This document shows, piece by piece, positions 42,196 to 52,700 of a stretch of DNA of 64,000 bases (its first letter is position 1; each line of letters begins with the position of its first letter). Origin of the DNA: Candidatus Aminicenantota bacterium (lineage in GTDB: Bacteria > Acidobacteriota > Aminicenantia > Aminicenantales > UBA8522). The position numbers and the translations under genes were made by a program. The stretch covers positions 1 through 64,000 of the forward strand of contig JAFNEO010000023.1 in NCBI GenBank assembly GCA_017886205.1, given 5' to 3'. The notes under the pieces are model-generated. The model searched no databases. It was not told the origin of the DNA and saw only the letters and a program-made list of their open reading frames with translations.

Positions 42196-43581
42196 GTGAC
42201 ACAGTCCAAAGCCGTCCGCCAAATCCCCGAAGAGACGAGAGACACCGAGCTCACTCCCCAGGAGATCGTCGCTGAACTCGATAAATACATCATCGGCCAG
42301 AAGGGGGCCAAGAAGGCCGTAGCTATCGCTCTGCGGAACCGCTTCCGGAGGAGAAAGCTTCCTCCCCAGCTGGCCGATGAAATCGCGCCCAAAAACATCC
42401 TGATGATCGGGCCGACCGGCGTCGGTAAGACTGAGATCTCCCGCCGCCTGGCCAAGCTCACCTCCTCACCTTTCCTTAAGATCGAGGCCAGCAAGTTCAC
42501 AGAAGTCGGGTACGTGGGCCGGGACGTGGAGTCGATGATCCGGGACCTTGTCCGCATCTCCGTCGACATGGTCAAGCAGGAGAAGGTTGAGGAGATCCGG
42601 GAAAAGGCCAAGAGCAACGTCGAGGAAAAGGTCCTTGACCTCCTCCTCCCGCCGTCGAGACGGAAGGAGAACGCCCTGGCGGAAGGCGATTATGACCGGT
42701 TCCTGGAAACCCGAGAGAAGCTGCGTAAGCAGCTCCGTGAGGGTGTTCTGGACGACCGCCTGGTCGAGATCGAGGTCAAGGAGAAGATGGCCTCTCCGTT
42801 CGAGGTCTTTTCCAACCAGGGAGTGGAAGAAATCGGGATCCACATCCAGGAGATCCTGCCCGGTTTCCTGGGTGGCAAATCCAAAAAGCGACGCATGAAA
42901 ATCCGGGAGGCCAGGGAGTTCCTGATGGAGGACGAGGAGAGGCGCCTGGTCGATATGGACCAGGTGGCCCGGCTGGCCATCGAGAGGGTGGAACATTCAG
43001 GCATCATCTTTTTGGATGAGGTGGACAAGATCGCCGGCCGCGAGTCCGGTCATGGCCCGGAGGTCAGCCGCGAGGGCGTCCAGCGTGATCTCCTGCCGAT
43101 CATCGAAGGCACGACGATCAACACGCGCTACGGCCTGGTTAGGACCGACCACATCCTGTTCATCGGTGCCGGCGCCTTCCATGTCTCCAAGCCGGCCGAC
43201 CTCATCCCCGAGCTCCAGGGCCGATTCCCCATCCGCGTAGAGCTCACCCCGCTCTACAAGGAGGATTTTCTGCGCATCCTGATCGAGCCCGAAAACGCCC
43301 TGATCAAGCAGTACCGGGCGCTGATGGAGACGGAGGGCGTGCATGTTGAGTTCACCGGCGATGCCATCGACGAGATCGCCGATATCGCCGAAAAGGTCAA
43401 CGAGGATTCAGAAAACATCGGCGCCCGCCGGCTGCACACGATCATGGAGAAGGTCATGGAGGAGATTTCCTTTGCGGCTCCCGGAATTGCGGAAAAGAAC
43501 ATCCTGATCGATCGATCATACGTCCAAGGCCAGCTCCGGGATATCCTCAAGGACCAGGACTTGCGGCGGTTCATCCTCTGA
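42196..43581 (+). CDS. hslU: ATP-dependent protease ATPase subunit HslU
   Basis: This AAA+ ATPase unfolds substrates for HslV. Walker A is [17 protein letters not shown], Walker B is [12 protein letters not shown], and the pore motif [10 protein letters not shown] follows Walker A as expected. The I-domain sits between them. At 461 residues it is complete. The start codon is GTG at 42196 with GAGAAAG upstream. Its stop overlaps the ATG of the FN3 lipoprotein by one base. Confidence 0.93.
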   Translation: MTQSKAVRQIPEETRDTELTPQEIVAELDKYIIGQKGAKKAVAIALRNRFRRRKLPPQLADEIAPKNILMIGPTGVGKTEISRRLAKLTSSPFLKIEASKFTEVGYVGRDVESMIRDLVRISVDMVKQEKVEEIREKAKSNVEEKVLDLLLPPSRRKENALAEGDYDRFLETREKLRKQLREGVLDDRLVEIEVKEKMASPFEVFSNQGVEEIGIHIQEILPGFLGGKSKKRRMKIREAREFLMEDEERRLVDMDQVARLAIERVEHSGIIFLDEVDKIAGRESGHGPEVSREGVQRDLLPIIEGTTINTRYGLVRTDHILFIGAGAFHVSKPADLIPELQGRFPIRVELTPLYKEDFLRILIEPENALIKQYRALMETEGVHVEFTGDAIDEIADIAEKVNEDSENIGARRLHTIMEKVMEEISFAAPGIAEKNILIDRSYVQGQLRDILKDQDLRRFIL

Positions 43582-44681
43582 TGGCGAGGCGGTCCTTCCT
43601 TACTCTGTTTGTCTCCGGCCTGATCGTGATGGCGAGCTGCGGGAAAAAGGGTCCGATCGAGCCGCCGTTGGTGCGGGTCCCTCAGGCCGTGGAGAACCTT
43701 GCTCTCAGTCAGAGAGGCGCCACGTTCTTGCTGACCTGGACCAACCCCTCGGCCTACGTCGACGGGAACCCGCTCGGCGAGGTGACGGAGGTGGAAATCT
43801 GGATGATCAAGGAAGACCGCGCAGCGGGGAGCGCCGCCAAGACGTGGACCGCGGAGGAGTTCGAGAGCAAGGCCGAGCTCCTCGCCCGGGTCAGCAAGGA
43901 ACAGTTTCCCTCGCTGCGCCGGGCCGACGCCAAGACGGAAGCGGAACTGACCTACGGCTATGCGCTGGCCGGCGAGGATATGGGACGGAAGGTCCTGGCC
44001 TTTTCCCTTCGGGTGAGGGATCTGAAAAAAAGGGCCTCCGGGTTCGCGAAGCCCGCTTCTCTGGAAGCTCTGGCACCGCACGCTCCTCCCCGGAGTGTGC
44101 GGGCTGAGGTCTTTGAGGACCATATCCAGGTGAGCTGGGAAAGCCCGGAGCAAGCCCAGAAGGAGGCGAATCCTCCCCAGACCGCAGGCTACAACGTCTA
44201 CAGGTCGGACGAGGGAAACCCGGCCTCCCGGCTGAATTCGGCTCCGCTCAAAGAAAGTGAGTTCCAGGACAAAGATTTCTCGCTCGGCCGGACCTACCGG
44301 TATTTCGTCCGAGCTGTGCTGGAGTCGACGCCCCCGGTGGAGAGCGACGATTCGGAGGCCGCCGAAGTCACCGCCAAGGACCTCTTTCCCCCAGCTCCAC
44401 CATCCGGCTTAACGGCCATCGGCGGCCCGGGCTTCATCGCCCTGAGCTGGGAGGCAAATGGGGAATCCGACCTGGCGGGTTACAGAGTCTGGCGCAGAGC
44501 GGTCGGGGAGGGCGATTTTTCCCTGGTCGCCGACCTGCTGGAAACGGATAGCTCCTTCTCGGACTCGAAAGTTGAAAAGAGCAGGCGATACGAATATGCT
44601 ATAACTGCTCTGGACAGTGCGGGGAATGAAAGCCGGAAATCGGCCGTGGTGCCCGGGATCGTAAGGGACGACTCCCCTTGA
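43581..44681 (+). CDS. Lipoprotein with fibronectin type III-like domains
   Basis: A lipoprotein signal ends at VMASCGKKGPIEPP. Three beta-rich repeats follow. The first has FLLTWTNPSAYVDGNPL, the second VRAEVFEDHIQVSWESPE with TAGYNVYRSDEG, and the third GLTAIGGPGFIALSWEANGESDLAGYRVWRRA, the last two being clear FN3 signatures. No catalytic site is seen; a surface-binding or scaffold role is likely. It overlaps hslU by one base (ATGA) and the next gene by one base, so it is translated as part of the hslVU operon. Confidence 0.75.
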   Translation: MARRSFLTLFVSGLIVMASCGKKGPIEPPLVRVPQAVENLALSQRGATFLLTWTNPSAYVDGNPLGEVTEVEIWMIKEDRAAGSAAKTWTAEEFESKAELLARVSKEQFPSLRRADAKTEAELTYGYALAGEDMGRKVLAFSLRVRDLKKRASGFAKPASLEALAPHAPPRSVRAEVFEDHIQVSWESPEQAQKEANPPQTAGYNVYRSDEGNPASRLNSAPLKESEFQDKDFSLGRTYRYFVRAVLESTPPVESDDSEAAEVTAKDLFPPAPPSGLTAIGGPGFIALSWEANGESDLAGYRVWRRAVGEGDFSLVADLLETDSSFSDSKVEKSRRYEYAITALDSAGNESRKSAVVPGIVRDDSP

Positions 44682-45466
44682 TGAAGATCTATCGGTTCGA
44701 GCACAAGAACGTGATCCTCTACGGCGTCCTCAGGGGGGAGAACCTTTATCCTGTTTCCGGCTCCATTTTTGAGGAGTTTCGAGTCGGGGAGAGGAGTATT
44801 CCCATCAGCCGCGTCGTTCTCCTCCCGCCCGTTGAGCCGACTAAGATCGTGGGAATCGGTCGGAACTATAGAGCGCACAGCCGGGAACTAGGAAACCCTG
44901 TTCCCCAGGAGCCGTTGCTCTTCCTCAAGCCGCCCTCGGCGGTCATCGGACCGAACGGTGTCATCTCCTATCCGGAAATGTCAGAGAGAGTGGATTACGA
45001 AGGCGAGCTGGCAGTGGTCATCAAAAAAGAAGCGCGGCAGCTGTCCGAAGAAGTGGACGTTGAGGAGTTCATCCTCGGTTATGCCTGTTTCAATGACGTC
45101 ACGGCCCGAGACCTCCAGGTCAAGGATGTCCAGTTCACCCGGGCCAAATCCTTCGACACCTTTGCCTCGATCGGGCCCTGCATCGTCACCGGCCTCGACC
45201 CGGCCGGGTTGCGGATCAAGACCTTTTTGAACGGCAAGCTCAGGCAATCCTCGAGCACCCGGAACATGCTCTTCCCGGTCTCTTTTCTCATCCGCTACGT
45301 TTCCCGCATCATGACCCTCTATCCGGGCGACGTCATCACCACCGGAACCCCGGAAGGGGTCGGCCCGATGGCACCCGGGGACAGGGTGGACGTCCAGATC
45401 GAGGGCATCGGGACCCTCTCCAATACGGTTGCGGCGCGCGATCCGCGAGGCGCGGTATTGATATAG
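44681..45466 (+). CDS. Fumarylacetoacetate hydrolase-family protein
   Basis: The FAH fold is shown by KIVGIGRNYRAHSRELGN, then the metal-binding VDYEGELAVVIKKEARQ, then GYACFNDVTARDLQ and LYPGDVITTGTPEGVGPMAPGD. Relatives hydrolyse or decarboxylate 2-oxo acids (fumarylpyruvate, oxaloacetate, 2-oxohept-3-enedioate). The substrate here is unclear. About 261 residues, normal for the short FAH group. The ATG at 44681 overlaps the preceding TGA by one base. Confidence 0.87.
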   Translation: MKIYRFEHKNVILYGVLRGENLYPVSGSIFEEFRVGERSIPISRVVLLPPVEPTKIVGIGRNYRAHSRELGNPVPQEPLLFLKPPSAVIGPNGVISYPEMSERVDYEGELAVVIKKEARQLSEEVDVEEFILGYACFNDVTARDLQVKDVQFTRAKSFDTFASIGPCIVTGLDPAGLRIKTFLNGKLRQSSSTRNMLFPVSFLIRYVSRIMTLYPGDVITTGTPEGVGPMAPGDRVDVQIEGIGTLSNTVAARDPRGAVLI

Positions 45467-45493
45467 CCCAGAACTAGGAGTATGGAGGAAAGA

Positions 45494-46138
45494 ATGAAGT
45501 TCTTCCTGGACACGGCGAACTTGGCCGAGATCAAGGAAGTGGCCGGTTGGGGGATTCTGGACGGCGTGACCACGAACCCATCACTCTGCGCGAAAGAGAA
45601 CATGGCTTTCGAGGACCTCATCAAGGAGATCTGCCGCTTCTGTCCCGGGCCGGTGAGCGTGGAATGCGTCTCAGCCCAGGCCGCGGAGATCGTCCCGGAG
45701 GCCAGAAGGTTGGCTGCGCTGGCCCCCAATGTCGCGGTTAAAATCCCCATCGGCCTCGAGGGGTTGAAGGCCACACGGATCCTCTCTCAAGAAGGAATCC
45801 AGGTCAACACCACGTTGATCTTCTCCCCCAGTCAGGCGCTCCTGGCTGCCAAGGCGGGCTCTCGCTTCGTCAGCCCGTTCATCGGCCGTCTCGATGACAT
45901 CTCCCAGGAGGGGATGGAGGTCATCGAGCAGATCTTGGTGATCTTCGACAACTACGCCTTCGACACCGAGGTCATCGTCGCCAGCATCCGGCATCCCCGC
46001 CATGTGGTCGACGCCGCCCTGCTCGGTGCCCACATTGCCACCATCCCCTATTCCGTCATCGACAAACTCGCCAAGCATCCCCTGACCGATATCGGGATCG
46101 AGAAATTCCTGAAGGACTGGGGGAAGGTCAAGAAATAA
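45494..46138 (+). CDS. tal: Transaldolase / fructose-6-phosphate aldolase-like protein
   Basis: The sequence [20 protein letters not shown], then DGVTTNPSL, then [32 protein letters not shown] carries the Schiff-base Lys in KIP, and SPFIGRLDD follows. This is the compact transaldolase/FSA family of about 214 residues. It moves dihydroxyacetone units between sugar phosphates in the pentose phosphate pathway. FSA versus transaldolase cannot be settled by sight. GGAGGAAAGA precedes the ATG at 45494. Confidence 0.9.
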   Translation: MKFFLDTANLAEIKEVAGWGILDGVTTNPSLCAKENMAFEDLIKEICRFCPGPVSVECVSAQAAEIVPEARRLAALAPNVAVKIPIGLEGLKATRILSQEGIQVNTTLIFSPSQALLAAKAGSRFVSPFIGRLDDISQEGMEVIEQILVIFDNYAFDTEVIVASIRHPRHVVDAALLGAHIATIPYSVIDKLAKHPLTDIGIEKFLKDWGKVKK

Positions 46139-46161
46139 TCTGATCCTGGGGAGGGGTCATC

Positions 46162-47712
46162 ATGAGCATCCAAAAAAAACTGGATGACCTCAAAGAGAAA
46201 AACCGGCTGGCCGAGTTGGGCGGGGGCGCCGAGAGGATCGAGAAGCAGCACCAGGCGGGGAAGCTGACGGCGCGGGAACGGATCGCCCTTCTTCTCGATG
46301 AAGGGTCTTTCCAGGAAATGGACAAACTCGTCGTCCATCAGAGCCGTGATTTCGGTATGGAGAAGAAGCAAATTCCCGGGGACGGTGTTGTCTCCGGATA
46401 CGGCCGGATCGACGGCCGGCAGATTTTCGTCTTTGCCCAGGATTTCACGGTCTTCGGCGGTTCGCTGAGCGGAGCTAACGCCGCTAAGATCGTAAAGATC
46501 ATGGACCTGGCGATGAAGGTCGGCGCGCCCATCATCGGACTCAATGATTCCGGGGGCGCCCGCATCCAGGAGGGCGTCGCCAGCCTGGGCGGCTACGCGG
46601 ATATCTTCCTGAGGAATGTCCTGGCCTCGGGAGTCATCCCTCAGATCTCGGCGGTCATGGGGCCTTGTGCCGGCGGGGCGGTCTATTCGCCCGCCATCAC
46701 CGATTTCATCATCATGACCAAAGAAGCCAGCAATATGTTCATCACCGGTCCCGACGTCATCAAGGCGGTCACCCACGAAGAGGTGAGTATGGAGGAACTG
46801 GGCGGTGCCGAGACGCACAACGCCCTGAGCGGCGTCGCTCATTTTGCGGCCGAGAACGAACAGCAGGCTCTGGCCCTTATCCGGGAGCTTCTCTCCTTTA
46901 TCCCCAGCAATAACCTCGAGGACCCGCCGGAGAAGGAGACGTCCGATCCCTGGGACAGGTCGAGCGAAGAAGCCGGCCTCCTGGTCCCGGACGATCCCTA
47001 CCAGCCCTATGACATCCGCCGGGTTATCCGCGAGGTCGTCGACGAGAACTACTTCTTCGAGGTCCAGGCCGAGTACGCCAAGAACATCGTCATCGGGTTC
47101 GGCCGCCTGGCGGGAAAGTCGGTCGGTGTCGTGGCCAACCAGCCCGACCACCTGGCCGGGGCCTTGGACATCAACGCCTCCGACAAGGGGGCCCGGTTCG
47201 TCCGCTTTTGCGATGCCTTCAACATCCCGCTCATCACCTTCGAGGATGTGCCCGGGTTTCTCCCCGGCGTCGCCCAGGAGCACGGCGGCATCATCCGCCA
47301 CGGAGCCAAGCTCCTGTATGCCTTCGCCGAAGCGACGGTGCCCAAGATCACCGTTATCACCCGAAAGGCCTACGGCGGTGCCTATTGTGTCATGGCCTCC
47401 AAGCACATCCGGGCGGACATCAACTACGCCTTCCCTATGGCTGAGATAGCCGTCATGGGTCCGGAGGGAGCGGTGAACATCGTCTACAAACGGGAACTCA
47501 ATGGGAGCTCGGAGTCGACACCGGCCCGGGACGCCAAGATCAGCGAATTCCGGGAAAAGTTCGCCAACCCGTACATCGCCTGCGAGAAGGGCTATCTCGA
47601 TGAGGTCATCGAGCCCCGCTCCACCCGGCCAAAGCTCATCGCCGCGCTGCGGGCGCTGGAGAACAAGCGGGACAAAAACCCGCCTAAGAAACACGGCAAT
47701 ATACCTCTTTAA
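46162..47712 (+). CDS. Propionyl/methylmalonyl-CoA carboxyltransferase subunit
   Basis: A full-length carboxyltransferase (516 residues) of the PccB/MmdA type. Recognisable features are [71 protein letters not shown], and [28 protein letters not shown]. It moves CO2 between biotin and an acyl-CoA, most likely propionyl-CoA/methylmalonyl-CoA. Biotin carboxylase starts at the very next base and the carrier follows, so the three form a complex. Whether it runs as carboxylase or as a decarboxylase part cannot be decided; no membrane beta subunit is present. Confidence 0.9.
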   Translation: MSIQKKLDDLKEKNRLAELGGGAERIEKQHQAGKLTARERIALLLDEGSFQEMDKLVVHQSRDFGMEKKQIPGDGVVSGYGRIDGRQIFVFAQDFTVFGGSLSGANAAKIVKIMDLAMKVGAPIIGLNDSGGARIQEGVASLGGYADIFLRNVLASGVIPQISAVMGPCAGGAVYSPAITDFIIMTKEASNMFITGPDVIKAVTHEEVSMEELGGAETHNALSGVAHFAAENEQQALALIRELLSFIPSNNLEDPPEKETSDPWDRSSEEAGLLVPDDPYQPYDIRRVIREVVDENYFFEVQAEYAKNIVIGFGRLAGKSVGVVANQPDHLAGALDINASDKGARFVRFCDAFNIPLITFEDVPGFLPGVAQEHGGIIRHGAKLLYAFAEATVPKITVITRKAYGGAYCVMASKHIRADINYAFPMAEIAVMGPEGAVNIVYKRELNGSSESTPARDAKISEFREKFANPYIACEKGYLDEVIEPRSTRPKLIAALRALENKRDKNPPKKHGNIPL

Positions 47713-49212
47713 ATGTTCAAAAAAATCCTGATCGCCAACCGGGGCGAGATCGCCGTGCGGGTCATCCGCGCCTGCCGGGAGATGAAGATCATCCCGGTCG
47801 CCGTCTATTCCGAGGCCGACCGCAAGGCCCTCCATGTGCGGCTGGCCGAGGAGGCTTATTTCATAGGCGAAGCCAAGCCGTCCGAAAGTTATCTCCACGT
47901 AGAGAAGATCATCGCCACGGCCAAGAGGTGCGGCGCCGAGGCCATCCATCCCGGCTATGGTTTTCTAGCCGAAAACCCCCGGCTGGTCAAGTGCTGTGAA
48001 GAGGAGGGGATCACGTTCATCGGTCCCCCTTCCGAACCGCTGGAGGTGATGGGCGAGAAGACCTCGGCCCGGAGGAAAATGGCGGCGGCCGGAGTCCCCA
48101 TCATCCCAGGGACCCTGGAATCCGTCGCCGATGAGCGCGAGCTCCGGGAAAAGGCGCGGGAGGTAGGCTTCCCCCTGCTCCTCAAGGCTTCGGCCGGCGG
48201 CGGCGGCAAGGGCCTGAGGTTTGTGCAGAAAGAAAAGGACCTGCTCCCGGCCTTTAAACTGGCCCGGTCAGAGGCGCTCTCGAGCTTCGCGGACCCGGCC
48301 GTCTACATTGAAAAATACATCGAGGAGCCGCACCATATCGAGATCCAGATCCTGGCCGACAATTTCGGGAGCGTCGTCTATCTGGGGGAGAGGGAATGCT
48401 CGATGCAGCGGCGTTACCAGAAAGTCCTGGAAGAGACGCCCTCGCCTTTCCTGGACGAAGAGACAAGAGAAGCCATGGGAAGGGTGGCCGTCAAGGCAGC
48501 CGCAAGCATCGGCTACCGGAACGCGGGGACGGTTGAGTTTGTCGTCGACAGGGACAGGAAGTTTTATTTCCTGGAAGTCAACGCCCGCCTCCAGGTTGAG
48601 CATCCGATCACCGAGATGGTGACCGGCATCGACCTGGTCAAGTGCCAGCTCGAGATCGCCGCCGGCAGTCCGCTGCCCTTCCGCCAGGAGGAGGTCCGGC
48701 CTCAAGGCCATTCCATGGAATGTCGGATCATGGCGGAGGATCCCTTCAATGATTTCATGCCGTCGCCCGGGAAGATCGTTTATCTCCATACGCCCGCCGG
48801 GTTGGGAGTGCGCGACGACAGCGGCATCTATGAAGGGTACGAAGTGCCCCTGGACTACGACCCTCTGCTTTCCAAGCTGATTACGTGGGGGAAGACCAGG
48901 GAAGAGGCCATCCTCCGGATGAGGCGGGCCCTGTCCGAGTATCAAGTCTACGGGATCAAGACCACCATCCCCTTTTTCCAGAGGATCCTCCTTCATCCCC
49001 GGTTCCTGGCCGGCGCATACAACACGCATTTTATCGCTGAACTGGAGAAGGAACCCGACCGAGAGGACCCGGCCGAAGAAATCGCCGCCCTGATCGCCGC
49101 CGGGATTAAAAGCCGACGCGATGCCCAAACCGGAGTGTCCTCTCACGGCAAAAGCAAAGAGAAAAACTGGAGGATCCAGGGAAGGCTGGAGAATTTCGCC
49201 AAGAGGCTTTAG
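47713..49212 (+). CDS. accC: Biotin carboxylase subunit
   Basis: The ATP-grasp enzyme carboxylates biotin. Seen are FKKILIANRGEIAVRVIRACRE, GAEAIHPGYGFLAEN, the glycine-rich ATP loop LLKASAGGGGKGLR, and FLEVNARLQVEHPITEMVTGIDL with conserved catalytic residues. At 499 residues it has a short C-terminal extension rich in lysine. It starts immediately after the carboxyltransferase stop. This subunit belongs to the acyl-CoA carboxylase operon, though use by an acetyl-CoA carboxylase is also possible. Confidence 0.91.
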   Translation: MFKKILIANRGEIAVRVIRACREMKIIPVAVYSEADRKALHVRLAEEAYFIGEAKPSESYLHVEKIIATAKRCGAEAIHPGYGFLAENPRLVKCCEEEGITFIGPPSEPLEVMGEKTSARRKMAAAGVPIIPGTLESVADERELREKAREVGFPLLLKASAGGGGKGLRFVQKEKDLLPAFKLARSEALSSFADPAVYIEKYIEEPHHIEIQILADNFGSVVYLGERECSMQRRYQKVLEETPSPFLDEETREAMGRVAVKAAASIGYRNAGTVEFVVDRDRKFYFLEVNARLQVEHPITEMVTGIDLVKCQLEIAAGSPLPFRQEEVRPQGHSMECRIMAEDPFNDFMPSPGKIVYLHTPAGLGVRDDSGIYEGYEVPLDYDPLLSKLITWGKTREEAILRMRRALSEYQVYGIKTTIPFFQRILLHPRFLAGAYNTHFIAELEKEPDREDPAEEIAALIAAGIKSRRDAQTGVSSHGKSKEKNWRIQGRLENFAKRL

Positions 49213-49213
49213 G

Positions 49214-49705
49214 ATGAATTTCCTGTTTTGGCTCGGACAGAAGGAGGTCAAGGTCAGCCTGGAAGCGGTTGGGGACAACCTTCTCCGGGTCTCCGTCGGC
49301 GATACAGCTCATGATGTCTCCGCCGAGTTCATCGGTCAGGAGGAGATTCTCCTCAACGTCGACGGCCGGATCTTCAATGTCATCGTCCACTCCGACTCCC
49401 TCTCCCATTCGGTCTTCATCAACGGCCGGCTTTTCCGGATCGAAAAACGCTCGGCCCTGAAGATCCTCAGGGAGGAAAAGGGACGGCAGAAGAAGAGGGA
49501 CGTCAAGACCACCATGCCGGGCCGCGTCGTCCAGGTGCTTGCGGCCCCCGGGGATGGAGTACAGGAAGGCCAGCCCGTCCTGGTGCTGGAGGCCATGAAG
49601 ATGCAGAACGAGATCAAGGCCCCTCAGGCCGGTCAGCTCGCCAGGGTCTGTTTCCGGGCTGGCGAGTATGTCGAGGCCGGCTCCGTCCTCTTCACGGTCG
49701 AATAG
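49214..49705 (+). CDS. Biotin carboxyl carrier protein
   Basis: A biotinyl/lipoyl domain occupies the C-terminal 75 residues, with the biotinylation Lys in LVLEAMKMQNEIKAP. The N-terminal half (FLFWLGQKEVKVSLEAVGDNLL) is a beta-rich linker seen in stand-alone carriers of the propionyl-CoA carboxylase type. At 163 residues it is short. The ATG overlaps the upstream gene's end region by almost nothing (one base between TAG and ATG), supporting coupled expression with the two catalytic subunits. Confidence 0.9.
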   Translation: MNFLFWLGQKEVKVSLEAVGDNLLRVSVGDTAHDVSAEFIGQEEILLNVDGRIFNVIVHSDSLSHSVFINGRLFRIEKRSALKILREEKGRQKKRDVKTTMPGRVVQVLAAPGDGVQEGQPVLVLEAMKMQNEIKAPQAGQLARVCFRAGEYVEAGSVLFTVE

Positions 49706-49743
49706 GGGGCTCAGGCTTGCGGCCTGTCAGCACGCGGGCCGCA

Positions 49744-49773
49744 TTGAGAAGAATCGCTTGATAATGGTATATT
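49744..49773 (+). promoter_or_regulatory. Promoter upstream of the TamB-like gene
   Basis: TTGAGA (49744-49749), an 18-base spacer and TATATT (49768-49773) lie 15 bases before the TamB ATG, in the only gap of note in this run. Confidence 0.4.
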
Positions 49774-49788
49774 AGGCTCTCTCCGCGA

Positions 49789-52700
49789 ATGACCAAAAAA
49801 AGACTGGGATCGCTCATCGCCTTCGCCGTACTGGTGTCGGTCCTCCTCGGCGGTGGAGTCTATTTGCGGAACTTCATCCGCGGCCAGGTCAGGAAGAAGA
49901 TCCAGACGGTCTTCTCTTATTCCCGCATCCACTTCCATATTTTTCCGCCGTCCATTCTGCTCGAGGACGTCCGGACGGTTTCCCAGTCTCCTTCTTTCTC
50001 GGCCAAGAGTGTATCTGCAGTCCTTCCCTTCAGCTCTCTATTTAAGAGCGAAAAGCCGCTTACGATCTTCATCGACCGGCCGGTGATCAGGATATCGGCT
50101 CCGCCTCAAGGCCAAGCGGCCAAGGCCAAATCCAAGGCTTCGCTGGCCCTGCCTTTTGCCATCGAGAAAGGAATGATCAGAGGGGGCGAGTTCTACTATC
50201 TCGGGCCCAAGGAGAGTTTTGAGGCAAAAGATATCAAGGCCAGCTTGAGCCTGAAAGACCAATCCCTCTCGCTTCGGGTGGAAGCGGCCGAGAGCTCTCT
50301 CCGGCTGGAGCCTGAGAGGAAGCCCCTGGAAGGGAGGATAACGCTCCTCCTCGAAAGCCGGGGAACCCGCTGGAGAATCAACAGGTTTGTCCTTGCCGGC
50401 CGAGACGCCTGGATCAAAGCCCAGGGAAGTCTCTTGGGGAAGCTCGATCCCCGGGGGACGTTGCGGGTCTCGTTCAAGGCCGACCTGGATTCCGTCGCTA
50501 AGATACTGGGCCTTCCGTTCGAATGGGAGGGCTGGGTCGAAGGAGATGGAGACCTGATCAGGACTCAGGAGGAGATCAAGTTTGTCAGCGGGCTCAGCAG
50601 CAGCGATCTTGTGCTCAACCGAGTCCCCCTGGAAAAAATTACGGGCGGCGTAGAATATTCCACGGCGCGGGGCTTTCTTGTGGAGATAAACGTGCAGAAG
50701 CGGTCCGGCCCGGAATCGGTCCGGATTCAGGAAGCCCGGGGAAAAATCGAAGGAGAGCTGCGGGGATTTCATCTTGAACCGATCCTGGCCCTGACTTCGT
50801 TGCCGTGGCCCGTGAGATCACCTGTCTGGGGAAAGTTCTCTCTGGATGACCGCCAACTGGTCGCCGATTTCGAATTTAGGGATTCGTCCGTCTCAGGCCC
50901 CCCGGAAACATATCCTTTTTCCGGCCCGGTGCGGTTCATCTGGGGCCGCAAGAACGAGTTCCAGTTTTCCTCCCCCCGGCTGGAGACTAGCTTTGGACGT
51001 TTCGCCTTCGACGGGAAGTATATCCTCGACCGGGCCGCCGCCGTGACCATCAGCGGCGAGGTCAGCGATGTCAGGACGGCTCGAGAATTCACCTCCTTGG
51101 TCCTTCGCCAGAATCTGACGTTTCCGGAAGTCCGGGGCAGCGGCATCGCCTCGGTCGAGATCACAGGCGCCCCATCGGATATCCAGGTCAAGATCGAATT
51201 TGCCCTCTCCCCGGCCGGTTTCGACAGGTATAATGTCGAAGCCGCCGAGGGCTTGGTGGAAATCCAGAAGGACAGGGTGACCGGTCAGTTCCGGGTCGAT
51301 GATCCCGACCTCAAGGGAAATATCTCTCTTCTCAATTCGCCCGAAGGATTGGATGTCGGAATCAAGATGGCGGAAGGAGAACTGGCCAGGGTCATGTCCG
51401 GTCTGGACCTCCGGCTGCCCCTCCGCGGGACGGGGACCGGCGATTTCCAGGTCCGGATCCGGCACGACGCCACCCGGGTGGACGGAGCGTTTTCGAGCCC
51501 TCTGATCAGGTTCGGGACACAGGAACTACGCGCTGTGACGGGAAAGCTCATCTGGGACGGAGATTCGATCGCCTTCCCCGAGCTCGCTTTCGATATCTTC
51601 GACGGGCGGGTGAAGAGCGCCTGGAGCCTGGGGGTGAAAAGCGAAGACGTTGAGATCGAAGCCGTCGGAGAACGGATCAACCTAAATTCCATGAGACCTG
51701 ACCTGGCCGGAGAGCTGAGTTTCACTCTCAAGGGCCAGGGACGCCTGGGGGGAGAAGGGATAGCTGCCGGCGACTTCGGCGTTAATAATCTTCGCTTCGG
51801 CCCTTTCCCTCAGGTGGATGCCCGCGGCGATCTTCGGCTCCGCATATCTAAGCAGCGTCTCGGCCTGATGGCCCAGGGGAATTTCTCTTCAGAAGAGAAC
51901 AATTTCTCGGTGGAGGCCGATATCCCTCTTGCGCCGGGTGCGCTGTCCATCGATGTCAAGGGCGGGTTCGGCAACCTTGACCTTGTCTTTCCCTGGCGCG
52001 GGGTCAAGGGCAGGTTGGAATACCAGGCCCAAATCCGCGGCGCTCCTTCTTCCCCCCAACTCAACGGAGTCATCGAAATCCAGGGGGCGGTTCTTCCTTT
52101 TCCTCAATTTCCCCAGGCCATAACTGATTATTCCGGCCGGGTCAATGTCGAAGGAGGTAGATTTTCCATCCAATCGTTCAGCGGAAAGCTCGGGGGAGGC
52201 GAGGTTGAAGGGAGCGGCGAGGTCACTCTTGAGAAAGGTGGCGAGATCGGCATCAACTGCTCATTCGGAGGCAAGGGCATGTTGCTCTCGCCGCTCGAGC
52301 GCACTCGCGCCTTGACGGATGCCTCGCTGCGGCTGATCAAAGACCACAGACGCTTTATCCTGGAGGGCGATGTTGCGGTGCGCCGTCTCTCCTGGAGGCG
52401 GGAAATCCAGGAGAAATTCTCCTTCTCTTCACGCCCCTACCCAAAGTCCCAGCAGAAGCCGGGCTTCTTTGACGACCTCACGCTGGATGTCCGGCTAAAA
52501 GCCGATGATAACGCCTGGATGGATAATTCCCTGGGCCGCGTCAGGGGACGTTTCGACCTGAGCGTTACGGGAGACATCAAGGCCCCCATCCTTCTGGGGA
52601 CCATCGAAACCCTGAGTGGAGAAGTCCTCTTCCAGGACAGGAAATTCCAGCTCCTCCGTGGACGCTTGAGCTTCTTCAATCCCTCGTCGGTCGAGCCCTA

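Noticed and set aside
46048-47949. Long minus-strand open frame (633 codons) opposite the carboxyltransferase gene
   Set aside because: It is antisense to a clearly conserved enzyme, is rich in Asp, Gly, Arg and Val in a low-information pattern, and has no recognisable domain. High GC content produces such shadows.
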